Shown here: in pieces, positions 18,452 to 29,906 of the stretch
Numbering within the stretch: the stretch's first letter is position 1
How the letters are laid out: every line of letters begins with the position of its first letter
Source of the DNA: Paramyrothecium sp. XJ0827
Lineage: Eukaryota > Ascomycota > Sordariomycetes > Hypocreales > Stachybotryaceae
Reading direction: 5' to 3'
DNA length: 64,000 nt
Assembly (NCBI GenBank): GCA_020881915.1
Contig: JAJFPB010000008.1
Location: forward strand, 3,451,472-3,515,471
Program-made: the position numbers and the translations under genes
Notes under the pieces: generated by a model
Told to the model about the DNA's origin: nothing
The model's database searches: none
The model's input: the letters and a program-made list of their open reading frames with translations, nothing else

Positions 18452-20728
18452 ATGCCTTTTCCATTCAGCCTGCTTTGCAACCTCCTCGAGGGACTTGAAA
18501 GCAATGCTCTGAGTTCTTCGAGCATCGACCGGATCCAGGAACGCGACGCGCATGCTATTATTGCCTGGTTCAACAAACACAATGCGATTATTCCACGGCG
18601 AGGTCCAGAAGCTGTTGCATTCTTGTCATGTCTCTTTCCCGAACGCAGACCAGACCGGGCCTTTGGTCTGCAAGAAAGACGGCTTAAGGGAATTATACAA
18701 CGCGCACAGGGTATTGGATCATCTAGAATGAAGGACCTGCAGATATGGAAAACCAGTGGCGGTTTAGACTTTGCGTCCTGTGTTGAGCGCGTGATGGTCA
18801 CAACGGACGGCGAACCTAGGGCTGGTCCGGAGCTGACTCTGGAAGAGCTCGATGACGTCCTCGATCAGATTGCAGCCTCATCATCGTTCTCGTCAGCTAG
18901 TGTACGACAAAGTGTCAAAGAGAAGTATGGCCGATCAGCTCATGCGAATTACTTGCTTTCACGAGTATTCCAAGTCCTGCATAGCTCCGAGGCCAAGTGG
19001 ATGATTCGAATGATATTAAAGAGTTACAGTCCAGCTTGCATCCCAGAAAGGCCGACAATGAGTAAATTCCATTTCCTCTTGCCCGACCTCCTTCGTTTCC
19101 AAAATACTATCCCAGCTGCTGTGAGGCTCCTGGACAGACCTACCATCCGGCATATGCCCATCCAGCCAGCGGCGGATGTTCGCTATGAACTGAGGAAAAC
19201 CGCCAACAGAGAGCTTGAACCAAAAGTTGGCATAATGACTGCACGACCGAGCTATGCTAAGGCAAGAAGCATCAGACATTGCTGCCAATTGGCTGGTTCA
19301 AGACGGATGAGTGTGGAGCAGAAGTATGATGGAGAATACTGCCAAGTCCATATCGATGTCAGCAAATCTGGAGCCCGCATCAAGATATTCTCCAAGAGTG
19401 GAAGGGACTCGACCAGCGACCGCAGAGGGATTCATTGCACACTGCGGGACAGCCTCGAACTCGACACTGTAGGCTGCAAGATCAAGAAGCAGTGCATATT
19501 GGAGGGCGAGCTGCTGGTATGGAACGATGACGATGGGAGAATCGAGCCTTTCCACAAAATTCGCAAATATGTGAATCGATCTGGGCGATTTCTTGGAACT
19601 GCTCGAGATTCACCCGTCGACTTGAATGAGCATCTCATGATCATGTTCTACGATATCCTGTTATTGGATGACACTGCCTGCGTCAGAGAGAGCCACGATG
19701 AGCGGCGGCGAGTACTTCAATCTCTGGTTCACTGCATTCCGGGACGGGCCGGCATCGGATCCCGTGAAGTACTTGAATTCTCCTCTTTTGATGCAGCCAA
19801 ACAGCTCAGTGAAGCTTTCGCTCGAGCTATTACGGAACGGTGGGAAGGATTGGTGCTGAAGGGCTGTGACAATCCTTACCTCTCATCCGAGGAGGACAGG
19901 TCCTTTATCAAACTTAAGAAAGATTACATTCCAGGCCTTGGTGACACTGCCGACTTCGTCATTGTTGGGGGACACCGGGACGCAGGAGATGCGCAAGAGC
20001 TTCGAATTGGTAAGCTATGGTGGACATCATTTTACATTGGATGCATGGAAAATAAGGATGAGGTCTGCCGCTATAATGGAAAGCCGAGATTTCGCATTAT
20101 CGATGTCATCGACAAGCACGGCATCTCGAAAGAGGACCTCATATACCTCAACCGCCATGGATACTTCAGACGAGTGCCTTTTGCCGAGGTTGTACCCGAG
20201 TTTGACGTCGCATTCGACCCGGGACGGAGACTGCAGCCAGTTGATCTCTTCAGAGAGCCGTTTACGGTAGAAGTGGTCGGTGCTGGCTTCGCAAAGCCTG
20301 CGAACGCTCGGTATTATACTCCGCGGTTTCCACGAGTGTTGAAGGTCCATAGCGATCGATCGTTCAGGGATACCATCAGCTTTAAAGAGTTGCAGGAGAT
20401 GGCTAAAAGATGCCTCGATATACCGGATGATCAGGAACAAGAAGAGCGAAGCTGGTTTAGAAGATTGCAAGGCTATGAGCAGGAGGTTGAAAGGTCGAGG
20501 ACAAGCTCTCCCAGCGACGGCTCGGTTTCTGTCCCAGATGTTTATGGGGGCAGGCAAAGCACCCGACAACAGGAAAATGTGGAAACGGCGATTGGGACCC
20601 TGTGCGCAGAAAATATTTCCCCGCCTTCATCAAAGCGGAAGATGGCTTTGGAGTTCTTGCATGACGACTCAACTTTTAAGCGAGCCAAACGAGACGGGAA
20701 TACGACGATTCGAAATAGCAGTCTCTAG
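18452..20728 (+). CDS. ATP-dependent DNA ligase (fungal accessory type)
   Basis: Uninterrupted 758-aa gene. It is expected to seal DNA nicks using ATP, through a ligase-adenylate on Lys291. Residues 1-230 correspond to the helical DNA-binding N-terminal domain of eukaryotic ligases. The nucleotidyltransferase core follows: motif I EQKYDGEY (K291), motif III LEGELLVW (about 350-357), IIIa MFYDILLLDD (398-407), motif IV EGLVLKG (465-471), motif V FIKLKKDY (485-492). An OB-fold-like region follows to about 660, then a disordered tail. There is no BRCT domain, which separates it from true ligase IV although the core is closest to that class (my judgement). It lies among repeats but is free of frameshifts, which argues for selection. 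Likely nuclear; the KR-rich tail supports that. Confidence 0.85.
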   Translation: MPFPFSLLCNLLEGLESNALSSSSIDRIQERDAHAIIAWFNKHNAIIPRRGPEAVAFLSCLFPERRPDRAFGLQERRLKGIIQRAQGIGSSRMKDLQIWKTSGGLDFASCVERVMVTTDGEPRAGPELTLEELDDVLDQIAASSSFSSASVRQSVKEKYGRSAHANYLLSRVFQVLHSSEAKWMIRMILKSYSPACIPERPTMSKFHFLLPDLLRFQNTIPAAVRLLDRPTIRHMPIQPAADVRYELRKTANRELEPKVGIMTARPSYAKARSIRHCCQLAGSRRMSVEQKYDGEYCQVHIDVSKSGARIKIFSKSGRDSTSDRRGIHCTLRDSLELDTVGCKIKKQCILEGELLVWNDDDGRIEPFHKIRKYVNRSGRFLGTARDSPVDLNEHLMIMFYDILLLDDTACVRESHDERRRVLQSLVHCIPGRAGIGSREVLEFSSFDAAKQLSEAFARAITERWEGLVLKGCDNPYLSSEEDRSFIKLKKDYIPGLGDTADFVIVGGHRDAGDAQELRIGKLWWTSFYIGCMENKDEVCRYNGKPRFRIIDVIDKHGISKEDLIYLNRHGYFRRVPFAEVVPEFDVAFDPGRRLQPVDLFREPFTVEVVGAGFAKPANARYYTPRFPRVLKVHSDRSFRDTISFKELQEMAKRCLDIPDDQEQEERSWFRRLQGYEQEVERSRTSSPSDGSVSVPDVYGGRQSTRQQENVETAIGTLCAENISPPSSKRKMALEFLHDDSTFKRAKRDGNTTIRNSSL

Positions 20729-20971
20729 CGACATTAGTCTTAATCAGAGTTGTTGGGCCAAATAAACTTGACTGTACCCAACTATCTCACGACTCACTGG
20801 TCCATTGGCCGTCCTCGTGGCTCAACTGAACAAACTTAGCAATAACGCCGCTTGGAAGAAACAGGAAAGTTCCCATGAAGCAACTAAACATGAAATGGTA
20901 AAGGGGTGTCCCGACTGCTCAGTTCTGGCCCTCGTTCTGCAATAAGCGAAAGGGCGTGTCTCTAATCGACC

Positions 20972-21397
20972 ATGACGCCGCAAACCAAGCACTGGGCTGG
21001 CTCCGTCCAATCACGGTTATCGCAGGAGACGCTAGCTGAGAAGCTCAGCGCCGAGATCAGGTTGGCCCTTGCCCCTCTCTCTAGTCCCGAAAAACGTCAC
21101 GTGAGGTCCTTTGCCTACAGCCTCTGCCGCAACTGCGATCTGCTCGATGCAGGCTTGGACGAGGCGATTGAGAAGACTGGCATCAACTGCGAGCAGAGTG
21201 ATAAGGGGCTGGACGAACAAACGGAGTGGCGCAGTGCGATATCGGCTCTAGATGCGGTGCTGAGGACTGCGATATGGAGCTCAAGAACAGCGACAGAATA
21301 TCTAGCGCACGACCTTCGCAGAACGACAATCTCCTTGAGTGTGCGAAGGGCACAAGGATGTACCGGACAGGGATCTGATCCAATTAAAACCAGGTAA
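20972..21397 (+). CDS. Hypothetical protein, 141 aa
   Basis: An intronless frame rich in Ala, Arg and Glu with predicted helices and no membrane span (LSQETLAEKLSAEIRLALAP, then EWRSAISALDAVLRTAI). Not recognised. It lies between the ligase and the piggyBac remnants. It has an ATG in plausible context but could be a chance frame. Confidence 0.35.
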   Translation: MTPQTKHWAGSVQSRLSQETLAEKLSAEIRLALAPLSSPEKRHVRSFAYSLCRNCDLLDAGLDEAIEKTGINCEQSDKGLDEQTEWRSAISALDAVLRTAIWSSRTATEYLAHDLRRTTISLSVRRAQGCTGQGSDPIKTR

Positions 21398-21409
21398 AAT
21401 CGAGTGACA

Positions 21410-23000
21410 TTAGGTAACTAGGGAAATTGGCTTATGATAGAAGTCCCAGCATTTGGCGCCTTTACAAAGAGCTACATTACAAGTCAGACAGCCCCACCGA
21501 GGCCTTGTATCTTTCTTCCGTTGCTGCCGTCGCTGCCCTTGTGGCCCGGCCCTGCTATTGATGCTATTCGCATCCAATGTCCCTAGGGGCCCCTTTTTCC
21601 TAGGGCGTTGAGAGCTCTGAGATCGTGGGCCAATTTGGATGCCTTGACAAGCAAGACATCTTCCTTGACCTCGGCTACCGGGTTTATGACTATCTAGGGG
21701 CGTGGAAACGTCTCCAGGATTGTAACGCTGCCTGGATGAGCCTGTTTTTCTATAAGCTTTGAAGATATCGTCAACTAGGGCCTGCTGCCAACGACTTTGA
21801 GACTTATACGGCTTCCAAGCCGGCTTGCCGTCTCTCTGTAAAATGAAGCTATTTGTAAGAGCTGTTGCAAGGAGGAAGGACCAAGTAAGAGCCCGACCAG
21901 GGCCCCGGTGCTCACGATGTTGTGTCTGCTGGAAAATAGCCCTTAGTTGGTTAGCTATATCTATAGCATTCATTTGATCGTTGTAGTCAGCAGCTATAGA
22001 CGGCATGGATAACTGTAAGACAGACTCAGAGCCGAATTTCTGCTTGATTGAACGACTGTACGGCTGCGTTGAATTGGGCCGCCGGCGGAGACGTACGGTG
22101 GTCTCATGGCCCTCGTAAACTGTAGATAAAAACAACACTAGGGCGTTGTCTTTCCATGCGATTTGGTTGACCTTGAAGACGGTCAGTAGGGTATTTCCTA
22201 TAGCCGGGTTTCCTAGGGCTTCCTACCTTATTGTCCGGCGTGGCCCAGGCCTCATATCTACCCCAAGGCCACAGATCTTTTCCCTTTCTATCATTTTCCT
22301 TTTCCTTGACAAGACGGCGATACAGACCACAATTCGTACGGCATGTGCCGGTGGCCCCGGTCCCTATGATCCTAAGAGCCCTGAAGAGGTCAGGCGACGA
22401 GAAAAGGTTGTCAACAATGACATGATATGTATCCGGCGGCAGCTTGGATACTAGGGCAACAACGACAGCTTGGGTCGGATTCAACGGCGGTAGCTTGACT
22501 GGAAGGCTATCTAAAAGCTCCCTAGCTAGCTCATCTGACGGCTCGTCTAAGGGGTTGATTTCTGACCCGTCAGATGCATCGTCAGACATATCGTCAGCCG
22601 AGGCCTCGTCTGACGATATGTCTGAGGGCTCGGGCCAAGGGGCTCTTTGAGATAGGTCTTCAAGGTCGGCTTCAACGCCGACGGGACCGTATTTTGGTCC
22701 GGGTTGATGCCAATACCAGCAAAGCAGATACCCATGAGCACCTAGGATCCAGACCTTGAGCCCTGTGGGCGTTGGCTTTGTCTTGATAGTTATCTTATGA
22801 CGGGAGCGTCCTTTGAAGCCGACGATGCCTTCATCGACCCCAATAATGCTGCCAATTTCAACGAGCCGGACAGAGGCTTCCATCATATGGTTGGACCATT
22901 CATTGACCTTGTTGAACGGGTCAGGGACCCCAATCTCAATTGCATCCGGATCGTACGTACGCAGCCGTCTTTTTAGTAGGAAAAAACGATCCACGAAAAC
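21410..23000 (-). pseudogene. piggyBac-type transposase, copy A (N-terminus missing)
   Basis: DDE_Tnp_1_7 (piggyBac) family. Catalytic segments are visible: VDEGIVGFKGRSRHK, IVDNLFSSPDL and NDQMNAIDIAN. Two exons are split by an intron near 22139-22200 (GTAGGA...CAAG before VNQIAWKD), at the same place as in copy B. An acidic Asp/Ser insert lies after the first Asp. The C-terminus is a Cys-rich module (CLACQ, CLTCNVALC, KCWDFYHK) like the C-terminal RING/PHD-like zinc domain of piggyBac transposases. The N-terminal third is lost: the frame begins at DRFFLLKRRL, fused at about 22995-23005 to the end of copy B. It would not be functional as it stands. Confidence 0.8.
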
Positions 23001-24689
23001 GCTGTCTTGAAGTCCCTGTCTTGCCATATGTCTCAAAAATTTCATTAACCAGGGCCTCAAGGAAGCGGCTTTGGGCCACATATGGCTGCCAACTTGGCTG
23101 TCCTAGCCGCTGCAATAGGAAGCTGTTCGATAGGGCTATATTAAGGAGGAAATTCCACAATGCCTGGCCCGGCCCACGGCGTTGACGGTGGTTGCTGGCG
23201 ATATTGGCCCTTAAATGGTCACCAATGTCTACGCCATTCATATTGTCGTTGTAGTTGGCCGCGATGGATGGTATTGTAAGCTCTAGTTGGCCGTTTGGAC
23301 CAAATTTTCGCTTAAGAGGGCCACTATACGGCTGTTGTGTTGTCGGGCGGCGTCGGATACGTTCGACAGTCTCGGTGCCTTCGTAAACGGTTGATAATAG
23401 CAAGACGAGGGCGTTATCTTTCCAGGCTATTTGATTGACCTTTAGGAGTCGTTAGCAGCTAGAAAATGTGTCCTTGATGTCTTTGAGTGCTATACTGACC
23501 TTGCCATCGTCTGTGGGCCATGACTCGAGCCGGCCCCAGTCCCATAGCTGTTGTCCGGCTCGATCCTTTGCTTTGAGGTCCACGAGACGCTTGTACAGCC
23601 CACAGTTGGTACGCGCCGTCCCTGTGGCCCCGTGGCCAAGGGCCCTTAGGGCCCGGAAGAGGTGGGGAGACGAGAAAAGGTTGTCTAGGAAGACATGGTG
23701 GCCCGGGGCCTCAAGACGGCGACAGAGGGCATAGACAACGCCTTGGGTTGGGTTCAGGGCCACCTCTTCGTTGTCTACATCCGGGTTCCTCCAGAATTGC
23801 TGCTCAATGCCAATAGGCCCGAATTTGGCACCTGGAGAGTGCCATATCCACTGTAATATATATCCTAGGGCGCCTAGCAGCCAGACCTTGAGCCCTGTGT
23901 CCGTCGGTTTCGTCTTTATCGTCAATTTATGCCTTGACCGTCCTTCAAACATAACCATACCTTCATCAACGGCGACAAAGGTGCCCACGTTGACGGCAGT
24001 TATAGCTGCTTCCATAATGACGTTGGCCCAGTCATTGACCTTGCAATAGGGGGCCGGCACGCCCGAGTGTATTGACGAGCGGTCAAAGAGACACAGAGAC
24101 GCCTTTTAATAAGGAAAAACCGGTCAAAAGTCATGAATTTAATGATTGGATGGCTAGGGATATATCTGTCGGGCCCTGGGGCCCTCCAGAAGTCCTCCAA
24201 CCTGTATTCCATGTGGGAAATCATATATATCCAAGCTCCTATCCATATCCATAGCTCGGCCGCTGATGTTGCTATCCAATGACTTTGACGAGCCCCCTCA
24301 TTGGCTGGGGCGTTGGCCGGGTTATTCGTATAGTCAGCCCACTGTTGGACAAGGGATTCGGGTAGGAATAGCTGGAATAGCTTCAATGGCGTTGGCGGCA
24401 GCGTTTTGACGACGAAATCGCGCTCGGGGACATCCATTGCTTCAAAATGCGTCCCTGGACGCGTTGTGGGCTCGAAATTCGGTCTGTATGTGGCATCAGC
24501 AGCTTGTTCTCGCGTTGCATGGTCTGTCTGAACAGGAAGGCGTTCTCCGGCGGCTACAGTAGCAGCGGCAGCTTCTTCTGGGGCCTCCATTGCCCAGCCA
24601 GCTGCGACGGCGTTGTCGACGATGTGGGCAGCAGAAAAAACGGATACATAGCAAATTAGCTGTATGGCGATTTTTGTTAAAATGAGCAT
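22995..24689 (-). pseudogene. piggyBac-type transposase, copy B (C-terminus missing, one frameshift)
   Basis: Same family and orientation as copy A, immediately upstream of it. The N-terminal exon starts at 24689 or at one of two later Met codons. It holds the FQLFLPESLVQQWADYTN region and SAAELWIWIGAWIYMISH. A one-base shift at about 24090-24110 moves the frame between IKRRL and the DRSSIHSG region. The catalytic parts follow: VDEGMVMFEGRSRHK, FLDNLFSSPHL and NDNMNGVDIGD. The intron at about 23439-23498 is GTCAGT...AAAG. The copy ends at SRQRF, without the Cys-rich C-terminus, where copy A sequence begins out of frame. Confidence 0.8.
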
Positions 24690-24809
24690 ATTATATTGAT
24701 TAAAGAAGAAGAAAGGCTAGCGCTAACCAGCGGAAGCTATAGACAAGACATCCACATCCCAGCCACCAATGGATCGGAATAGCCATTGATCCGTCAAAAA
24801 CAACGGATC

Positions 24810-25226
24810 TCAACAATTTTCTTGTTGCTCAATGTACTGACGCGTTGACAGGGGTGGTGTGGGGGGCGGGACCTTGGCTGCACCTTCGCACAGCCAAGGG
24901 GATATGTAGTTTGATCGGAACTTTCCGCACAGAAAGCCTGTTCCCGCTATGCCTGAGACGCATAGAACACCGGCAAGCGGAAGAAGAGGAATATTCTGGA
25001 CCTTCTTCTGAACTATCTCGCCAGCTTCTATTGCGGCGAGACCTTCCGAACCTTGTAGAGACGTGAATGTGTTTGGCAATGTGATGAAACCGGCAAGTGT
25101 GATCCAAGCAAAAAAACCAGCAAGAATGTTGAAATGAGCCTTTATCTCATTAGCTTCCACTGACATCTTCATATAATCTGTCACGGGGTCATTTTCTGAC
25201 GCATGAGAGCTTGCCTCGTCCGCCAT
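24810..25226 (-). CDS. Small membrane protein, fungal conserved hypothetical
   Basis: Intronless 138-aa frame. Residues about 1-28 are polar and soluble. Two hydrophobic spans follow: HFNILAGFFAWITLAGFITL (about 30-50) and IPLLPLAGVLCVSGIAGTGFL (about 79-99). A Pro-rich tail ends the protein. The segment between the spans (PNTFTSLQ) is typical of a fungal family of unknown function that I recall but cannot name. Likely inserted in an internal or plasma membrane. No disruption is visible. Confidence 0.55.
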   Translation of the reverse strand: MADEASSHASENDPVTDYMKMSVEANEIKAHFNILAGFFAWITLAGFITLPNTFTSLQGSEGLAAIEAGEIVQKKVQNIPLLPLAGVLCVSGIAGTGFLCGKFRSNYISPWLCEGAAKVPPPTPPLSTRQYIEQQENC

Positions 25227-25640
25227 CTTACTGAACGCACGGTTGGTGGCAATCCCCCCGTCCTGAGAGAAAGCATGATTTAGTCCTTTTAAAAATTTTA
25301 TGCAGTCTCTGGTCCAGAACTAGTATCACTTTTGGTACATAAACTAGACCCATGGCTGGCTGTGCGTATCGTGGTCCTGATGCGGACCTATTGCGTCGTG
25401 ATCTTGGTGGTGCGCATCGTTATGCGCGACATAATCCCCATGCAGAAAGAGGGCGCATCGCAGTCCTAATGTAGAAATAGTGCGCGTTGTGAACTTGGTA
25501 GTGCGCATCGCATAATCTCAATGCAGAAAGAATGCGCACATGGCTGCCATGAGCCTACTTCTGGACCGGCAGGCCCGATTTTTGGACCAGATCACACCTC
25601 CGAAGAAAATTTACCCAATCATCCCTCAGCCGGGGGCCAG
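25227..25640. repeat. Degenerate GTGCGCATCG repeat tract
   Basis: Within 25350-25540 the words GTGCGCATCG, TGCGCGAC and AATCCCCATGCAGAAAGA recur four to five times in diverged form, for example at about 25411, 25441 and 25492. The rest has no recognised gene. Confidence 0.5.
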
Positions 25641-25995
25641 CACACAATATCCTAGTACAGTCTCTGGGCCAGCCCATAATGTCCTGGTACACACTTGAGG
25701 CCAGTATTTTATGAACCAGCCCAGAGCTTAGGCTGGTATAAACATGGCCAGCCCAAACTGGAGGCTAGTATAACCATGTTACCAGCCCAAACTGGAGGCT
25801 AGTATAACCATGTTACCAGCCCAAACTGGAGGCTAGTATAACCATGTTACCAGCCCAAACTGGAACCATGTGCCAGCCCAAACTGGAGGCTAGTATACAT
25901 GTACCAGCCCAGACATGAGGCTGGTACATCAATACTGGCCCAAAACCAAGGCCAGCACATCAATACCAGCCATAGTTAAGGCTAGTATTTCTCTT
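25640..25995. repeat. 34-bp minisatellite (ACCAGCCCAAACTGGAGGC type)
   Basis: Units of 34 bp built on ACCAGCCCAAACTGGAGGC followed by TAGTATAACCATGTT are exact for three to four copies at about 25747-25860, then decay on both sides into shorter variants such as GGCCAGCACATCAATACC. It is non-coding. Confidence 0.85.
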
Positions 25996-26886
25996 TCATT
26001 ACTGCTTAAAAACAAAATGCTCGGTAGGTGAGGCACAGCTACAGGAATAAAAATCTTCTCTTGATTAGCTACATATTATTGCATTATTGAGGCTCAAGCT
26101 ATTTTATATCGTTACAGGGATCGGGACAGATTCAAGACCTCTAATCTCAAACTCTTCCTTCAATCGGTCGACCTCTCCCTTTTCAGCCTTTGCAATCTCT
26201 TCACAATAGGTGTCGTTTTCCCCTCCATGCTGGATGATATATAAGCGCATAAACCTACCCACGTGTTGGAAGATAATGCTTACCGTCCACTATGGACAAT
26301 CATGGCGCTGCAAATGGACGTGACATACGTGGCGCTGACAAATCACGCAATCGCCTTGTGCGCGGACACCCTGCTGGTCGCAGGCTTCAAAATCGCAGGG
26401 CCACAATGGCATTTTCAAACACCCGTGATGATCAACAAGAAGAGCAGGTAAATTCTGATGGCTAGGAACTTGATGAGGACGCACCGATCGTGCAGTGTCT
26501 AAGAAGCGCGGGGTAGGTTCCGGAATCGGAATTATTCATGCCTGGTGGACGCTGAGACATCAAATTTCGAACCATTGCGGCACTCCGATGGGTTAGACCA
26601 TGCGGCTGAGCCGACACCGGCATTGTGTCTTGCGATAGGTCAGTAGGGATCCAACCGTTGTTGGCCGTATTTCCTTCAAAAAGAAATGTCTGTCTGGGAG
26701 AATTCTTGTGGTTGTACTAGAACTGCAATCTGTTTTGACAACCGTCACAAAACAGGAACCATGTGCCCGCCTAAGAGTTCAGCCAAATGCCTCGGGGAAC
26801 GTGCCTGTGAAACAAAAAGCCTGTAGTCATGAATGGTTATCCATATCACCTGTTAGAGCATTAAAAATCAAAATTTGTAGATGATT

Positions 26887-26935
<49 letters not shown>

Positions 26936-26936
26936 A
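25996..26936. other. Intergenic, ends in an ATTT microsatellite
   Basis: No gene is recognised. An uninterrupted ATTT tract occupies about 26885-26933, directly after the stop codon of the DUF3723 gene and so in its likely 3' region. Confidence 0.6.
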
Positions 26937-29601
26937 TTAATCACCTGTTGGAGTAGGTGTTTCCCTATTGACATTTTGGCCACCAGAATTGACCTGTGAA
27001 CTTTCAGCTGGGGGTTCTCTCAACCGTTTAGTTCCTGCATCGAGATAGCTGACATCCACTTGGCCTTTTTCGTTATTAGCGAAGTATTGGAATCCCCTTT
27101 TATGCCCGACCCTCCATCCTGGATACAGCAATACAATGCGACTTCCGTTGGACATCACCGTTTCGTAGCAGGTTTTGGGTGTTACTTGTCGATTGTTAAA
27201 GTCGAAGACACCTATGCCTTGCTTCAGGTAATCTTCGCATTTTCTTTGGACCCTTGAAGGTTCTCTTGGGTCAATGTAGATTTCATGTGCCAAAGCCCAG
27301 TGGTTTTGATTCCAATGAAGGAAACCGATGCGAACGTTTTGAGTTGCTGCCATTTGCAGTTCAAGTGCTTGGCTTTTTGATTGCTCCGCAGACTGCGACT
27401 TCAGCGAGTCCACCTCTTCGCGCAATGTTTCTGCCTGTTTTTGGGCCTCAGCAATCTCTCCTGCTTTTTTTTCTAACTCCTCTTCTAGACGCTTCAACTT
27501 GACCTCATTTTCTCGTTGTTCCATCGAATTTGCGTCGATGCTTGTTCTGTGTTCTTGAGTCTTACTACTAGTCAGCGGTTCACGATGGGCGGCTTGAGCA
27601 GCTTGAAGTTCGGGCTCTATGTGCTGTTGACTATTTCCTATCGGAGTTGGCAAAGTTCCAGGATATGAATCGGATCCAGTCGTCTGTTCTCCTAACGAAT
27701 GAAGGGATTCATCTCCCGCCTCAACATTCATGTCAAAATCAAATGTTGGACCTTTGCCAAAAAAGAAAAAAAAAAGGGATCTCTGTATGAAAAAAGATGA
27801 TAGTGATGTCTGTTTGGCGATTGGCTGTTGAAGTTTCGTCAAATACATCGATGACTTGTCTCGAAGTTGATCAGCATCGTTGAGGCCACCACATCTATTT
27901 GGCGGTTTCTCTGGCAGGAGTGCGTCCGCGTCGGCCATGTTTTCATCGCCTCTTTTCTCCCCTTCCAACAACTCTGCCTCCCGTATTATCTCCACAACTC
28001 GGTTTACGCAACCGTCAATGTCCTTATACCTGTACTCCCCGGGATCTCTGGCTGTTCGGAGGAGCCGGTTGGCTATTTCTCTGTCTGGATCCTTTCCGAG
28101 AATATCACGAATCTCATCGGTCGCAAATCCTAGCCTATCTGCCAACAGCGCGAAATCATACAACACTCTCTCATTTGCATCACCACCATTGTACATCGCC
28201 AGCTTTGGAATTATTTTCTTTGGCATTTCGCGGTAGTCTCGTATCGCGTTCAGCCACAATTGTTTGTATGAAATTTCAAAACGCTCGTCGGCATGGATGA
28301 AGAAGAGTGTGTTCCTGGAATCTTGGACCAAGCAACTCCTTGTATCTAAGCCTGGATCCGAAAACTTATTCTCAAAAGCCTGGTATATAGACAAGCCCCT
28401 TCTCCGCGGTACTAAGCGTTTCATGCAGTCTGCTGGACGCTCCAAATATTTCAAGTTTTCAAAGAAAGCATATAGTGAAGGAACCAAGCAATCAGTAGTG
28501 GAAGAGCATATTTTCTCCCATATCTTTTCTCTTTCGTGTGGACTAAAGGCACCTAGGACTTTCCCCGATTTTATTTGACCGTCCAGAATGTAAAAGTCCT
28601 GCTCGCAGGCTCCTGGCGCAGTGAGTTGCAGCGTCTCAATATCTGATCTTGTAAACCGCTGCAACTTGCTTATATCTTCGTCGCAAATATTTTCGTAAAA
28701 TTTCTTAATGAACTCCAATGCATGCAGAATTTCCTAGCACAATTAGAAAAAAAAAATCAAAGCTTGTTTATGTAACGTGACTTTTACCTCTTCACACCTC
28801 ATGGACATCATTTTATTTAAAGTGCTAATCCGCATGCCCCCATAAAGAGCTGGAATATGCTTAAATTCATCGAACGCGGCAGCAAACGTCTCGTGGCCGA
28901 AGAGTTGTTGAAGCCGTCGTTTCCTATTGCTCGAATCGGAGATGGCGGCCAGTCTCCCCCACCATCGTTTCAAAAAGTATGGATTCCTTTGTCCAAAGTG
29001 ACCCTGATACTCTCGTATTCTGTAGTAGAATTCACCGTCATCCGGTTCCTTTTCGTTCGCATATTCCTCGATGAGCGTAGACTTCAGCTGAGGAGTAATG
29101 CCTTTCCATTATGTAAGTGTATGCGTCGGTTCACTAGCGCCAAAACCTACCTGCAGGATACAAATCCACTGTCCACCAATGGTCACAGTCAGGAAGAGTT
29201 TGTCTTGCTGCTTCTACTCGATGGCGCCCTCGAAGGCATTCCAGGCGAAAGCCTGAAGGAAACTCAATTTGAGGAAAGTCCGCGGCAGAACTGTCTAATA
29301 ACCGGTTTGCAGATATCCCTGACTCATTTAGGTACTGCTGCAATCGGCTCTCGTCGACCACAGCAGGTATGCGATTCGCAACGTCGTCAGGTCTACACCC
29401 GCCTTCTTCACGGAACAGACGCTTGAGGCGATCAATATTGGTTTTCTTCAACTCCTTGATTTGTTTCGAATGTGGAAAATACAAGGAACCAAATCTAATT
29501 CTCACAGTCCCAAGGTGCTTGAGGGACCTCTCTTTCTCAATGCGTTGGGCTAAAGTCGCAGACTTGGTTCGAGACATCCTCACGTTGGTAGCCTCCTGCA
29601 A
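26937..29601 (-). CDS. DUF3723-family protein
   Basis: DUF3723 is a fungal accessory family of unknown biochemical role, often found as cargo of Starship transposons (family knowledge). Three exons: 29601-29134; about 29095-28789, with EEYANEKEPDDGEFYYRIR, FLKRWWGRL and IPALYGGMRISTLNKMM; and 28737-26937. Introns have GTAGGT and GTAAAA donors. The first exon contains RLECLRGRHRVEAAR, typical of the family's N-terminal part. After about residue 560 come a Gln/Ser-rich linker and a coiled coil (KLKRLEEELEKKAGEIAEA). No frameshift is seen. The start could equally be the Met eight codons later (MSRTKSAT). A Phe-rich run near 27760 may be an unspliced intron. Same strand as the captain at 43.7-46.3 kb. 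Confidence 0.8.
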
Positions 29602-29906
29602 CTAAGCATGCACAGATTGCTTGCGAGAACATCATGAGACTTCGCATTGAAGAAGAGCAGCTAGCTCTATGCCTGATGTAGTCCCAGATTTGGGGCCTTT
29701 CGAAGGCAATGGGGGACCATTTCTGAGCCTTTGTGGCCTAGTGGCCCGAGAAATGGTCCTTCTTTTCGCTTAGAGTTTTTTTCATATATAAGAGGGCAGT
29801 CGGAGCAGCGGCGTGCTTGCTTGCCATATACTCTCGACGCCATAAAGTTACCTGTTCTCCAGTTCACCTTCCATATAAAATCATCAAGTACCAGAACCAT
29901 ATCAAG

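Noticed and set aside
25640..25995. Regular repeats resembling a CRISPR array
   Set aside because: Units are contiguous 34-bp tandem copies without unique spacers, in a eukaryotic genome; this is a minisatellite.
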